Shown: in pieces, positions 1 to 7,261 of the stretch
Numbering within the stretch: the first letter of the stretch is position 1
Layout of the letters: each line of letters begins with the position of its first letter
Assembly (NCBI RefSeq): GCF_020400725.1
Contig: NZ_JAINVG010000060.1
Coordinates: 1-47,590 of the forward strand
Source of the DNA: Streptomyces sp. NK15101
Lineage (GTDB): Bacteria; Actinomycetota; Actinomycetes; Streptomycetales; Streptomycetaceae
DNA: 47,590 bases
Reading direction: 5' to 3'
Notes under the pieces: generated by a model
Seen by the model: only the letters and a program-made list of their open reading frames with translations
The model's database searches: none
What the model was told of the DNA's origin: nothing
Position numbers and translations under genes: made by a program

Positions 1-309
1 GCCGCCCCCCCCGGGCCCCCCCGGCCGCCCGCCCCCCCCGCCCCGGCCCCCCCGGCCCCCCCCGCGCCCACGCCCAGCGGGGGCGGCTCCCCCCCGGGCC
101 CCCCCGGGCCCCCTCCGCCCCCCGCCGCGCCCACCACCCCCGGTGAGGTCACCACGGCCCCCGCCCCCGCCCCGTCCGCCACCCCGGAGGGTGATCTCGC
201 GGCGACCGGTTCGGCCATCGGGCCCGGCGCGATCGGCGCAGCCGTGGCCGCCGTCGCCGTCGGCGGCGGCTTCCTGGCCTTTGCGAAGCGCCGCCGCCGC
301 GCTTCCTGA
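1..309 (+). CDS. C-terminal end of a sortase-anchored (LAXTG-type) surface protein, 5' truncated
   Basis: Only the last 102 residues are in the window; the frame is open from base 1 to the TGA at 307-309. Residues 1-60 are a low-complexity Pro/Gly/Ala-rich stretch of the kind that spans a cell wall. The end is a textbook sorting signal: LAATG encoded at 196-210, then a hydrophobic Ala/Val/Gly segment (about 25 residues) and a KRRRRAS tail. LAXTG signals are known substrates of Streptomyces class E sortases, as in long chaplins, so the protein is probably covalently wall-anchored. The functional domain lies upstream of the window, so what it does cannot be told. The unit has very high C content and could contain assembly errors. 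Confidence 0.8.
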   Translation, partial: AAPPGPPRPPAPPAPAPPAPPAPTPSGGGSPPGPPGPPPPPAAPTTPGEVTTAPAPAPSATPEGDLAATGSAIGPGAIGAAVAAVAVGGGFLAFAKRRRRAS

Positions 310-441
310 GGGCCTCCGGGCCGGTGACGTGTCTCGGCCATCTCCACGGCGAAGTCCCGACGGGGTGCTGACGTCACATCAAGGATGTGGCTAACATCAC
401 GCCAACGCCGGCAGTGCAGCCGGGCCGTTGAGGAGGTGCGT
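310..441. promoter_or_regulatory. Intergenic region with a small inverted repeat
   Basis: This 132-base gap separates the surface protein from the TerB-like gene. It holds a perfect 6-bp inverted repeat, CACATC-AAG-GATGTG at 375-389, next to a TGACGTCA palindrome (369-376). It ends in a strong AGGAGG ribosome site (431-436). The repeat may be an operator, but nothing in the sequence identifies the binding protein. An ATG at 385 lies inside the repeat and has no ribosome site, so it was not taken as a start. Confidence 0.25.
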
Positions 442-1134
442 GTGCGGTCTGCCCGGAATTCACGTGGTGGGAAAGTGGGCGTCTGCGGAATCCGCACCTC
501 CTGGAACACCGTCGGAGACGGCGAGTTCTTCTGCGAGGAGTGCGGGGGCGACCGCAACTACCGGCGGCGCACCGGCCGCCGCAGGTTCGCCGTCCTGGGC
601 GTCCCCGTCCTGCCCCGGGGCTGTACCGGCCCCGTCGTCGAGTGCGCGGCCTGTCACACGCACTTCGGCACGGAGGTGCTCGACCACCCGACGACGAGCC
701 GCTTCTCCGCGATGCTGCGGGACGCCGTGCACACCGTCGCCCTCGCCGTCCTCGCGGCCGGCGGGACCGACTCCCGCGAGGTCCTGGACCGGGCCGTCAC
801 CGCCGTCCGGTCCGCCGGCTTCGACGAGTGCACGGCCGTCCAGCTCGTCGACCTCGTCGAGGCACTGGAGGCCGACACCGGACGCTTCATGCCCGAGGTG
901 AACCCCGAGGGGGCGCTCCTGTCGATCGAGCTCCACGAGGCCCTGGAGCCGCTCACCCCGCACCTCGCGCCCGCCGGCCGGGAGGCGATCCTGCTCCAGG
1001 CCGCCCGGATCGCCCTCGCGGACGGGGCGTACACCCCCGCCGAGACGGAGGTCCTCGGGACCGTCGGCAACGCCCTCGCGCTCGCCCCCGAGGACACCGT
1101 CCGCCTCCTCGACTCGGCCCGGACCGTCTCCTAG
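442..1134 (+). CDS. TerB-like protein with N-terminal zinc ribbon
   Basis: About 230 residues. The N-terminal part has two CxxC pairs (FFCEECGGDRN and VECAACHTHFG), a zinc-ribbon arrangement. The C-terminal two thirds are helical and contain the ALADGAYTPAETEVL signature expected near the end of TerB domains (tellurite-resistance/stress family, cytoplasmic). I chose GTG 442 because AGGAGG at 431-436 sits 5 bases upstream; GTG 475 is closer to where I recall related proteins starting and is the main alternative. TerB proteins are linked to tellurite and membrane-stress responses, but there are no other ter genes here, so the role in this organism is open. It is convergent with the FAD oxidase gene that ends at 1158. 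Confidence 0.72.
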   Translation: MRSARNSRGGKVGVCGIRTSWNTVGDGEFFCEECGGDRNYRRRTGRRRFAVLGVPVLPRGCTGPVVECAACHTHFGTEVLDHPTTSRFSAMLRDAVHTVALAVLAAGGTDSREVLDRAVTAVRSAGFDECTAVQLVDLVEALEADTGRFMPEVNPEGALLSIELHEALEPLTPHLAPAGREAILLQAARIALADGAYTPAETEVLGTVGNALALAPEDTVRLLDSARTVS

Positions 1135-1157
1135 GGCTTCCCGGAGCCTCCCGGACC

Positions 1158-2528
1158 TCAGGGGACGATGTTCTGGTTCAGCCGGAACACGTTGTCGGGG
1201 TCGTACCCGCGCTTGACCGCACGCAGCCGGTCGTAGTTCTGGCGGTAGTTCACCCGCACCCGGTCCTGGTCGTCGGTGTCCATGAAGTTCACGTAACCGC
1301 CCTCCTGGGTGTGCGGGCGCAGCGCCCTGTCGTAGGCGCGGGTCCAGGCGATGTTCCGCTCCGAGTCCCCCGGGTCGGCCCACGTGCCGCCGAAGGAGTG
1401 CGAGAAGGCGGCGTCCCGGTAGGCGAACGCGGTCTCCTCCGGTCCCACCTCGTGGCAGGCGCCGTCGATCGGGAAGATCGCCGTGTCCGACTCCATCGAC
1501 GGCATCGTCGCACCGAACTCCATGTGGGCCGCGATCGCCCCGTCCGACAGTTCGCGGCTGAAGTTGCCCTTCCAGTAGTGGTAGAGCCCGGGCGGCAGCT
1601 GCTCGTCGAAGAGGGTGTTGATCACCGGGTACGGCATCCGGTCCATGAACCGGCCGATGACCGGCCCCAGCCCGTCCAGGCGGGCGAGGACCTTCTCGTC
1701 CTCCGCCGGCGAGCCGCTGAAGCAGGTGAACGCGACGCAGACCGGGCGCCCGTGCCACCGCTCCGGCAGGAACGGCTCCTCCGGGCCCAGCGACAGGACG
1801 AGGATCACGTTCAGCTCGACCGGCGCGGCGGCGTTCAGCTCCCGCCAGGCGCGGGCCACGTCCCCGTCGAGCGGATAGCAGGTGATGCCGCCGAAGACCA
1901 CGTCGACGGGGTGCAGCCGGTACGCGAGCGAGGTGACGACACCGAAGTTCCCGCCGCCGCCGCGCAGCGCCCAGAACAGGTCGGGGTTCCGGTCCCGGTC
2001 GCAGGAGACGAGCGTGCCCTCGGCGGTCACCACGTCCGCCGCGATCAGGTTGTCGCAGCTCAGGCCGCAGCGCCGGGCCAGGTGCCCCATGCCGCCGCCG
2101 AGCGTCAGGCCGCCGAGGCCGGTCGTGGAGATCACTCCGCCGGTGGTGGCGAGCCCGAAGGCGTGGGTCGCGTGGTTGAAGTCGCCCCAGGTGGCGCCGC
2201 CCTCGGCCCGCGCCGTACGGGCCTCCGGGTCGACCCGGACGCCGCGCATCCGGGACAGGTCGACGACGAGACCGTCGTCGACGGTGCCGAAGCCGGCGAC
2301 GGAGTGGGAGCCGCCGCGCACGGCCAGCGGGAGCTCGTGCTCCCGGGCGTACAGCACCGCCGCGATCACGTCGCCGGCGTCCACGGCGTGCACGACGACG
2401 GCCGGGTGGCGGTCGTGCAGGGCGTTGTAGACCCGGCGGGAGACGTCGTACGACGGGTCGCCACGGGTCACGACGGTGCCGCGCACGGCACCGCGGAGCG
2501 TGTCCAGGGGGTGGGTCGTGGTGGTCAT
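1158..2528 (-). CDS. FAD-linked oxidase, berberine-bridge-enzyme type
   Basis: 456 residues, the usual length for this family. The N-terminal half is the FAD-binding PCMH fold: GGSHSVAGFG (the His belongs to the conserved flavin-linking segment), then LGGGMGHLARRCGLSCDN and GGGGNFGVVTS. The C-terminus has the BBE signature, YRQNYDRLRAVKRGYDPDNVFRLNQNI. Such enzymes are oxygen-dependent oxidases of varied alcohol, sugar or secondary-metabolite substrates; the substrate cannot be told. The start ATG gives MTTTTHPLD; a TACACC hexamer six bases before it looks like a -10 of a leaderless mRNA. The frame stays open upstream only because the repeat cluster at 2640-3006 has no stops. The LuxR gene lies upstream on the same strand and may control it. 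Confidence 0.85.
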   Translation of the reverse strand: MTTTTHPLDTLRGAVRGTVVTRGDPSYDVSRRVYNALHDRHPAVVVHAVDAGDVIAAVLYAREHELPLAVRGGSHSVAGFGTVDDGLVVDLSRMRGVRVDPEARTARAEGGATWGDFNHATHAFGLATTGGVISTTGLGGLTLGGGMGHLARRCGLSCDNLIAADVVTAEGTLVSCDRDRNPDLFWALRGGGGNFGVVTSLAYRLHPVDVVFGGITCYPLDGDVARAWRELNAAAPVELNVILVLSLGPEEPFLPERWHGRPVCVAFTCFSGSPAEDEKVLARLDGLGPVIGRFMDRMPYPVINTLFDEQLPPGLYHYWKGNFSRELSDGAIAAHMEFGATMPSMESDTAIFPIDGACHEVGPEETAFAYRDAAFSHSFGGTWADPGDSERNIAWTRAYDRALRPHTQEGGYVNFMDTDDQDRVRVNYRQNYDRLRAVKRGYDPDNVFRLNQNIVP

Positions 2529-2639
2529 GCTCCCGGTGTAGCCCGCCGTCCCCGGGACGCGCATCGCCGGAACGGCCCATGGGCGGGGCGGGACGGGATG
2601 GGCGATTCGACCCACGCCCCCGTACGGCCGCGCGCCCCC

Positions 2640-2745
2640 GGGAACGGCACCCCCGCCGCACGAGCGCCGCGCCCTGCTGGGCGGCGCCCCGGCCCACCCG
2701 CCGTGTGGGCACCGCGCCCGGCGGGGCGGCGCCCCGATCCCCCCG
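2640..2745. repeat. Degenerate hairpin-repeat units flanking the composite element
   Basis: Imperfect copies of the pattern GTGTGGGCACC - (GC-rich inverted pair around CTGGG or CGGCGG) - CCC recur about every 50 bases here, for example around 2704 and 2749. They match the arms of the adjacent composite element but have drifted. No protein gene is credible: the long open frames across the region are by-products of the repeated GC-rich sequence. Confidence 0.6.
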
Positions 2746-3006
2746 CCCGTGTGGGCACCCGTCCCGCTGGGCGGGACGGGTGGGCACACGGGACGGCGCC
2801 CATAGCGGCGCCTCCGCGTCCCGCGCCTGGACCCGCACCACGAGTGCGCCGTACCTGCCGGTGCGGGTTCAGGCTCGGGAGCCTCGGGCGCCGGCAAGGG
2901 CGCCGTCCGTTGTGCCCACCCGTTCCGCCCCAGCGGAACGATTGCCCACAACGGGGTGCGGGGTGGGCGTCGGCCCGGCAGAGCGACTGCCCACAACGGG
3001 GGTGAG
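2746..3006 (-). repeat. Composite inverted-hairpin repeat element, copy 1 (intergenic)
   Basis: Two long arms face each other around a core of about 95 bases. Left arm 2746-2792: outer stem CCCGTGTG/CACACGGG (2746-2753, 2785-2792) and inner stem CGTCCCGC/GCGGGACG (2760-2767, 2771-2778). Right arm 2907-2954: outer CCGTTGTG/CACAACGG, inner CGTTCCGC/GCGGAACG (2921-2928, 2933-2940). A truncated third arm follows at about 2958-3006. The core carries GCGCCTGGAC and CACCACGAG modules. Reverse-complemented, the whole unit aligns with 39748-40022. It lies between the FAD oxidase and the LuxR gene, so it may affect transcript ends or stability there. Confidence 0.8.
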
Positions 3007-3016
3007 GGGGTGGCCG

Positions 3017-4723
3017 TCAGGTCAGGTCGTGGGCGTAGGCGTAGGCCGTGGCCGCCGCCCGGGACCCGACCCCCAGCTTCGCGAAGATGTTGTTCAGGTG
3101 CCGGGCCACCGTGTGCTCACTGATCACCAGCGCCCGCGCTATGTCCCTGTTCGTCCCGCCCGAGGCGACGAGCCGCAGCACCTCCGCCTCCCGCGCGGTC
3201 AGCCCGCCCGGCAGCCGCCGCCGCGTCCCGCGGGTCAGCAGTGCCGCCGCCCGCCGGGTGTCCGGCGCGGCCCCCAGCCGTTCGAACACCGCCCGCGCCG
3301 CGCCCAGCTCCAGACGGGCCGCCTCCTCGTCGCCCACCGTCCGGTCGGCCGCCGCGAGCAGCATCCGCACCTGCGCCGCCTCGTACGGCACCCGCAGCTC
3401 CAGCCAGCCGGCGAGCGCCCGGCGCAGCAGCCGCAGCGCGGGCTCCGGCCGGGCCTCCGCCAGGGCCACCGCGCCCCGCGCCGTGTCGGCCATCGCCCGG
3501 AGCAGCGGTACGTCCCCGGCCAGTACCTCCAGCTCCGCCGCCGCGCCCGCCGCCCCCGGCACGTCCCGGACGGCGAGGGCCACCTCGGTACGGGCGGCGA
3601 GCAGCCGGGCCCGGCCGAGGAGGTCGTGGCGGGGGTCGCTCTGGCAGGCCAGCGCCAGGCCGACGCCGGCCACCGCGGCCTCGGCCCGGCCCTGGGCGAG
3701 GCGCAGCAGCGCGAGGCCCGGCTGCGGGATCCGGCCCAGCGCGTGGGCGTGCGCGTACGAGACGGCGGCCTCCTCCAGACGGCCCTGGCGCCGCTGGACG
3801 TCCCCGGCCGCGTAGTACGCGGCGGCCGCCGCCTCCAGGCAGTCCACCGGCACCTCCCGGCACGCCTGCCGGGCCTCCGCCTCGGCGAGCGCCCACGCCC
3901 CGAGGAGGTCGAGCACCTCAACCCGGTGCGCCCGGCACACGCCCCGGAAGGGGTTGTCGCCGGAGGGCGTGACACCGAGCGGCGGCGTCCCCTCGTCGCG
4001 GCGGCCCGTCCACGGCGGGGCGCACCACTCCATCGCCGCGTTCGTCCATTCCACGGCACGGGCGAAGTCCGCGGACTCCATGCACTGGGTGATGGCCAGG
4101 CAGTACAGGAAGCCCGTGAACGTGCCGCTCAGTTCGCCCGCCGTCACCGCGCACATCGCGTCGTCCAGGTGGGCCAGGGCCTCGGTGCGGCGGCCCTGGG
4201 CGAGGAGGGCCGCGGCGGTGGCCTGGCGGGCGAGGGCCAGCAGGTCGGGGCTTTCGGCACGGAGGGCGAGGCGGGTCATGCGGCCGGTCGCCGCGAGGGC
4301 CGCCGCGTGGTCGCCGCGCGCGGTGGCCTCCTCGGCGTCCGTCCAGGCGAGGAAGCAGTGCTCGGGGCAGGCCGGCAGGCCCTCCAGGTGGTGCCGGGCG
4401 CGGTGCAGCCAGCCGGCGGCGGCCGCGGGCCGCCCGAGTGCCGCGTACTCGTAGTGGAGCCACCACGCGGCGAGGCCGGCGCCCCTGTGGTCATGGGCCG
4501 CGACGTACGCGGCGTGCGTCCGCAGCCGGGCGGCGACGGACTCGTCGACGTGTCCGGACCACCAGGCCGCGTCGGAGAGGACGTCGAGGTCCTCGGCGGT
4601 CAGGGCGCGCGTGGGGTGCCGGTCGGCCTCGCGCAGCAGCGCGTACGCCTCGGCCCAGGACTCCCGGGCCGCCGCTGACCGCGCCCGCTCGACGGCGGGG
4701 GCCTGTTCGAGGGGGACGGCCAT
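3017..4723 (-). CDS. LuxR-family transcriptional regulator with a TPR-like helical body
   Basis: 568 residues. The first 490 or so are Ala/Leu-rich helical hairpins resembling tetratricopeptide repeats; there is no recognisable ATP-binding P-loop, unlike the large LAL regulators. The C-terminus is a clear LuxR/GerE helix-turn-helix: LTAREAEVLRLVASGGTNRD followed by ISEHTVARHLNNIFAKLGV. It is a cytoplasmic DNA-binding regulator. Start ATG 4721-4723, with GGGAAG upstream; TATTCT (complement of 4753-4758) could be its -10 hexamer. The nearest downstream same-strand gene is the FAD oxidase (1158-2528), a likely target across the repeat cluster. Confidence 0.85.
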   Translation of the reverse strand: MAVPLEQAPAVERARSAAARESWAEAYALLREADRHPTRALTAEDLDVLSDAAWWSGHVDESVAARLRTHAAYVAAHDHRGAGLAAWWLHYEYAALGRPAAAAGWLHRARHHLEGLPACPEHCFLAWTDAEEATARGDHAAALAATGRMTRLALRAESPDLLALARQATAAALLAQGRRTEALAHLDDAMCAVTAGELSGTFTGFLYCLAITQCMESADFARAVEWTNAAMEWCAPPWTGRRDEGTPPLGVTPSGDNPFRGVCRAHRVEVLDLLGAWALAEAEARQACREVPVDCLEAAAAAYYAAGDVQRRQGRLEEAAVSYAHAHALGRIPQPGLALLRLAQGRAEAAVAGVGLALACQSDPRHDLLGRARLLAARTEVALAVRDVPGAAGAAAELEVLAGDVPLLRAMADTARGAVALAEARPEPALRLLRRALAGWLELRVPYEAAQVRMLLAAADRTVGDEEAARLELGAARAVFERLGAAPDTRRAAALLTRGTRRRLPGGLTAREAEVLRLVASGGTNRDIARALVISEHTVARHLNNIFAKLGVGSRAAATAYAYAHDLT

Positions 4724-4806
4724 CGCCGCTCACTTCCCTTCCGGACCCTTCCAGAATATGAGCGGGTACGCCCCCGGGCCCGTCGGCCGGAGACCCGGGG
4801 AAAGGG

Positions 4807-4843
4807 CCGGGCCCCCACCGGTACGCGACCGGTGGGGGCCCGG
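4807..4843 (-). terminator. Hairpin terminator after the ferredoxin reductase gene
   Basis: Perfect 16-bp stem (4807-4822 with 4828-4843) and a 5-base loop, ACGCG, 17 bases beyond the stop codon of the reductase gene. It has no T-run, as is usual in Streptomyces. Confidence 0.85.
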
Positions 4844-4860
4844 AGACCGGAGCGGGTCCG

Positions 4861-6234
4861 TCAGCCGAGGTCGACGCCGGACGCGCGGAGCATGTCCTCG
4901 CGCTCGACGATCTTCACGCGCTCACGGCCCTGTGCCTCGCCGAGGGCCTTCTCGGCGGCGTCCAGGGCGTACCAGCCCTCCCAGGTGGTGTACGTGACGC
5001 CCTTGTCCTCCAGGAAGGACACGACCGCGTCCTCCTCCGGGGTCTCCGGCGTGAGCAGGCGCCCGTTCGCGAAGTCGTCCAGGAGGTTCGCGACGGTCTC
5101 GTTGGCGTCGCCCTTGGTGTGGCCGATGAGGCCGACGGGGCCGCGCCGGATCCAGCCGGTGCAGTAGGTGGAGGCCATGTGCGCGCCGGTCTCCTCGATG
5201 ACGCGGCCGCCCTCGTCCGGGATGGTGCCGGAGACGGCGTCCCAGGGGATCTTGGGCAGCTCGTCGGAGAGGTAGCCGACGGCGCGGTACACGGCCTGGA
5301 CGTCCCAGTCCGTGGTGGTGCCGGTGCCCTTGACGTTGCCGGTGCCGTCGAGCTCGGTGCGCTCGGTGCGCAGGCCGACGACCCGGCCGTCCTCGCCGAG
5401 GATCTCGACGGGGGACTCGAAGAAGTGCAGGAAGAGCTTGTGCGGGCGGTCGCCGACGTCGCGGATCGCCCAGTTCTCCAGGGTCTTGGCGACCATGTCG
5501 GTCTGCTTGTTCTTGCGGCGCTCGGCGATCGAGCCCTCGTCGTAGTCGATGTCCTCGGGGTTGACGATGACCTCGATGTTCGGCGAGTGGTCGAGCTCGC
5601 GCAGCTCCATGGGGCTGAACTTGGCCTGCGCCGGGCCGCGGCGGCCGAAGACGTGGATCTCGACGGCCTTGTTGGCCTTGAGGCCGTCGTAGACGTTCGC
5701 CGAGATCTCGGTCGGCAGGAGCTCGTCCGCCGTCTTGGCGAGGATGCGGGCGATGTCGAGCGCCACGTTGCCGACACCGAGGACGGCGACCTTCTCGGCC
5801 TCCAGCGGCCAGGTGCGCGGCACGTCCGGGTGGCCGTCGTACCAGGAGGCGAAGTCGGCGGCGCCGTACGAGCCGCCCAGCTCGACGCCGGGGATCTTCA
5901 GCTCGCGGTCGAACATGGCGCCGGTAGAGAAGACCACCGCGTCGTAGAAGGAGCGCAGGTCGTCGAGGTGGACGTCGGTGCCGTAGTTCACGTTGCCGAA
6001 GAGGCGGACCTGCGGCTTGTCGAGGACCTGGTGGAGGGCGGTGATGATGCCCTTGATGCGGGGGTGGTCGGGGGCGACGCCGTAGCGGATCAGGCCGAAG
6101 GGCGCGGGCATCCGCTCGAAGAGGTCGATCGACACGCCCGGCTCGGCGGCGGCCTCGGACTTCAGCAGCGCATCGGCGGCGTAGATTCCGGCGGGGCCGG
6201 CGCCGACGATCGCGACCCGGAGGGGGCGGGGCAT
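4861..6234 (-). CDS. Ferredoxin/adrenodoxin-type NADP+ reductase (FprA family)
   Basis: 457 residues, the full family length. N-terminal FAD-binding Rossmann motif VAIVGAGPAGIYAADALL, then the family segment APFGLIRYGVAPDH. The NADP-binding motif VLGVGNVALDIARIL is in the middle, followed by FGRRGPAQAKF. Near the end is the FAD-contacting GWIRRGPVGLIGHTKGDA. The enzyme moves electrons between NADPH and ferredoxin, for instance for cytochromes P450 or Fe-S enzymes, in the cytoplasm. It has its own promoter region (6235-6372) and terminator, so it is monocistronic. Start ATG 6232-6234 gives MPRPLRVAIVGAG. Confidence 0.93.
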   Translation of the reverse strand: MPRPLRVAIVGAGPAGIYAADALLKSEAAAEPGVSIDLFERMPAPFGLIRYGVAPDHPRIKGIITALHQVLDKPQVRLFGNVNYGTDVHLDDLRSFYDAVVFSTGAMFDRELKIPGVELGGSYGAADFASWYDGHPDVPRTWPLEAEKVAVLGVGNVALDIARILAKTADELLPTEISANVYDGLKANKAVEIHVFGRRGPAQAKFSPMELRELDHSPNIEVIVNPEDIDYDEGSIAERRKNKQTDMVAKTLENWAIRDVGDRPHKLFLHFFESPVEILGEDGRVVGLRTERTELDGTGNVKGTGTTTDWDVQAVYRAVGYLSDELPKIPWDAVSGTIPDEGGRVIEETGAHMASTYCTGWIRRGPVGLIGHTKGDANETVANLLDDFANGRLLTPETPEEDAVVSFLEDKGVTYTTWEGWYALDAAEKALGEAQGRERVKIVEREDMLRASGVDLG

Positions 6235-6281
6235 GACGGGGTTTCCCTTCGCAAGCGACGTGGCGGCGAGGCCGCCGACAC

Positions 6282-6367
6282 TTAGGACACCCTAAATAAC
6301 TCGTCGCGCGGAGGAGTACCCGCCCCCGGTCTATGGCCTCATAAGGTGAACTTATGACTTCCATAAG
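6282..6367 (-). promoter_or_regulatory. Operator array upstream of the ferredoxin reductase gene
   Basis: Two structures lie in this AT-richer stretch. TTAGG-ACAC-CCTAA (6282-6295) is a palindrome that overlaps TAGGGT, a candidate -10 for the reductase on the minus strand. Further upstream, CATAAG, CTTATG and CATAAG stand at 6340, 6351 and 6362, each exactly 11 bases apart in alternating orientation; a CTATG at 6331 may be a decayed fourth. One helical turn per half-site suggests a regulator binding cooperatively on one DNA face. The regulator is not identifiable. Confidence 0.5.
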
Positions 6368-6372
6368 CAGGC

Positions 6373-7206
6373 CTAGGCGGTTCCGGTGATCGCCTCGGGG
6401 TCGACGAACGCGACGACGGTCAGGGCGATCAGGGCGGCGAAGCCGATCAGCGCGAAGAGGGCGAAGAACAGTCCGAGCGCGAGCTCCCCGCGCCGGAAGA
6501 GGGCGGTCCTCGGCAGGACGACATCCCCCGGGTCGGCGGGGTCGTAGCTGACCTTGACGGCGATGCCGCCCGCCCAGGTGAACACGTGGCGGATCAGGCC
6601 CGCCGGGTCCGTGTAGAGGTACATCCCCGGCCTGTCCGGGACCTCGGCGGCGAAGGCCGTGATGCCGTGCCGGATCAGGCGCCACTCGCGGTACCAGTTG
6701 GCCAGCGCGTTCGCGCCGATGGCGAGGGCGGCCGTCAGGACGAGGCCCGCGGGTATGAGGGCGGCCATGGCGGCCGGCACCCCGGCGACGGCGACGAGCA
6801 CGGACGTGACGACGATCAGGCCGAGGGCGCCGGCCGACAGCCACATGATGCGCCGCAGTTTCCTCGTCCGTCTGCTCAGCGGCAGCGTGCGCGTCTCGAC
6901 GAGCATGGTCCCGTCGGCCGTGGTGTCCCGGCCCGCCACCCCGGGGAGGGCGGCGTTCACGGTGTCGGCGAACATGGCGGCCGCCGCCGCGCTCGCCCCG
7001 GCGACCCGGTGCGCATAGCGCGTGGCCCCCGCGGGGGCCGTCAGCTCGACGGTGACCGACCGCCCTTCGGCCCGTATCCGCTCGATCGCCGCCAGCGGGA
7101 TGCGCGCCTCCTCGTGCGGGGTGCTCAGGAGCACGGCGTCGCCGTCGAGCCGGAGGGAGGTCTTCCTGGCGCCCTCGACGACGGGTGTGGACGGGGTGAT
7201 CGACAT
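6373..7206 (-). CDS. Membrane protein with DUF3592-like C-terminal part, paralogue of the next gene
   Basis: 277 residues. The N-terminal 110 residues are soluble with IPLAAIERI, VTVELTAP and ADTVNAALP. Membrane segments are at about 121-142, 145-168 and 241-267. Between the second and third is a soluble loop with RHGIT and VKVSYDPADP, a pattern like DUF3592. The protein at 7262-8047 has the same layout and motifs in the same order, so the two are a tandem duplication. It has its own start signal: TACGAT (complement of 7214-7219) lies 7 bases before ATG, as expected for a leaderless mRNA. Function unknown. Confidence 0.75.
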   Translation of the reverse strand: MSITPSTPVVEGARKTSLRLDGDAVLLSTPHEEARIPLAAIERIRAEGRSVTVELTAPAGATRYAHRVAGASAAAAAMFADTVNAALPGVAGRDTTADGTMLVETRTLPLSRRTRKLRRIMWLSAGALGLIVVTSVLVAVAGVPAAMAALIPAGLVLTAALAIGANALANWYREWRLIRHGITAFAAEVPDRPGMYLYTDPAGLIRHVFTWAGGIAVKVSYDPADPGDVVLPRTALFRRGELALGLFFALFALIGFAALIALTVVAFVDPEAITGTA

Positions 7207-7261
7207 GACGGAGATCGTAGGGTCCGGTCACGCGCCGCAGAAGCCCTCCGGGGCCGCGGGT

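Noticed and set aside
143..394. Plus-strand open frame of 83 residues at the window start
   Set aside because: It is out of phase with the sorting-signal frame, which has clear LAATG, hydrophobic and basic segments.
460..2841. Very long minus-strand open frame, and similar giant frames opposite most genes
   Set aside because: High third-position GC removes stops from antisense frames. These translations are Arg/Pro/Gly/Ala-rich without family motifs, and they cross recognised genes.
2525..3005. Open frames translating the repeat cluster as a Pro/Arg/Gly-rich protein
   Set aside because: They reflect repeated GC-rich units; no ribosome site, and the same sequence is open in several frames.
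2640..3006. Repeats as a CRISPR array
   Set aside because: Units are hairpins with inverted arms and uneven spacing; there are no regular unique spacers and no cas genes.
6282..6295. A standard IdeR/DmdR iron box
   Set aside because: Half-sites match but the spacer is 4 bases, not 9, so it was not called as an iron box.
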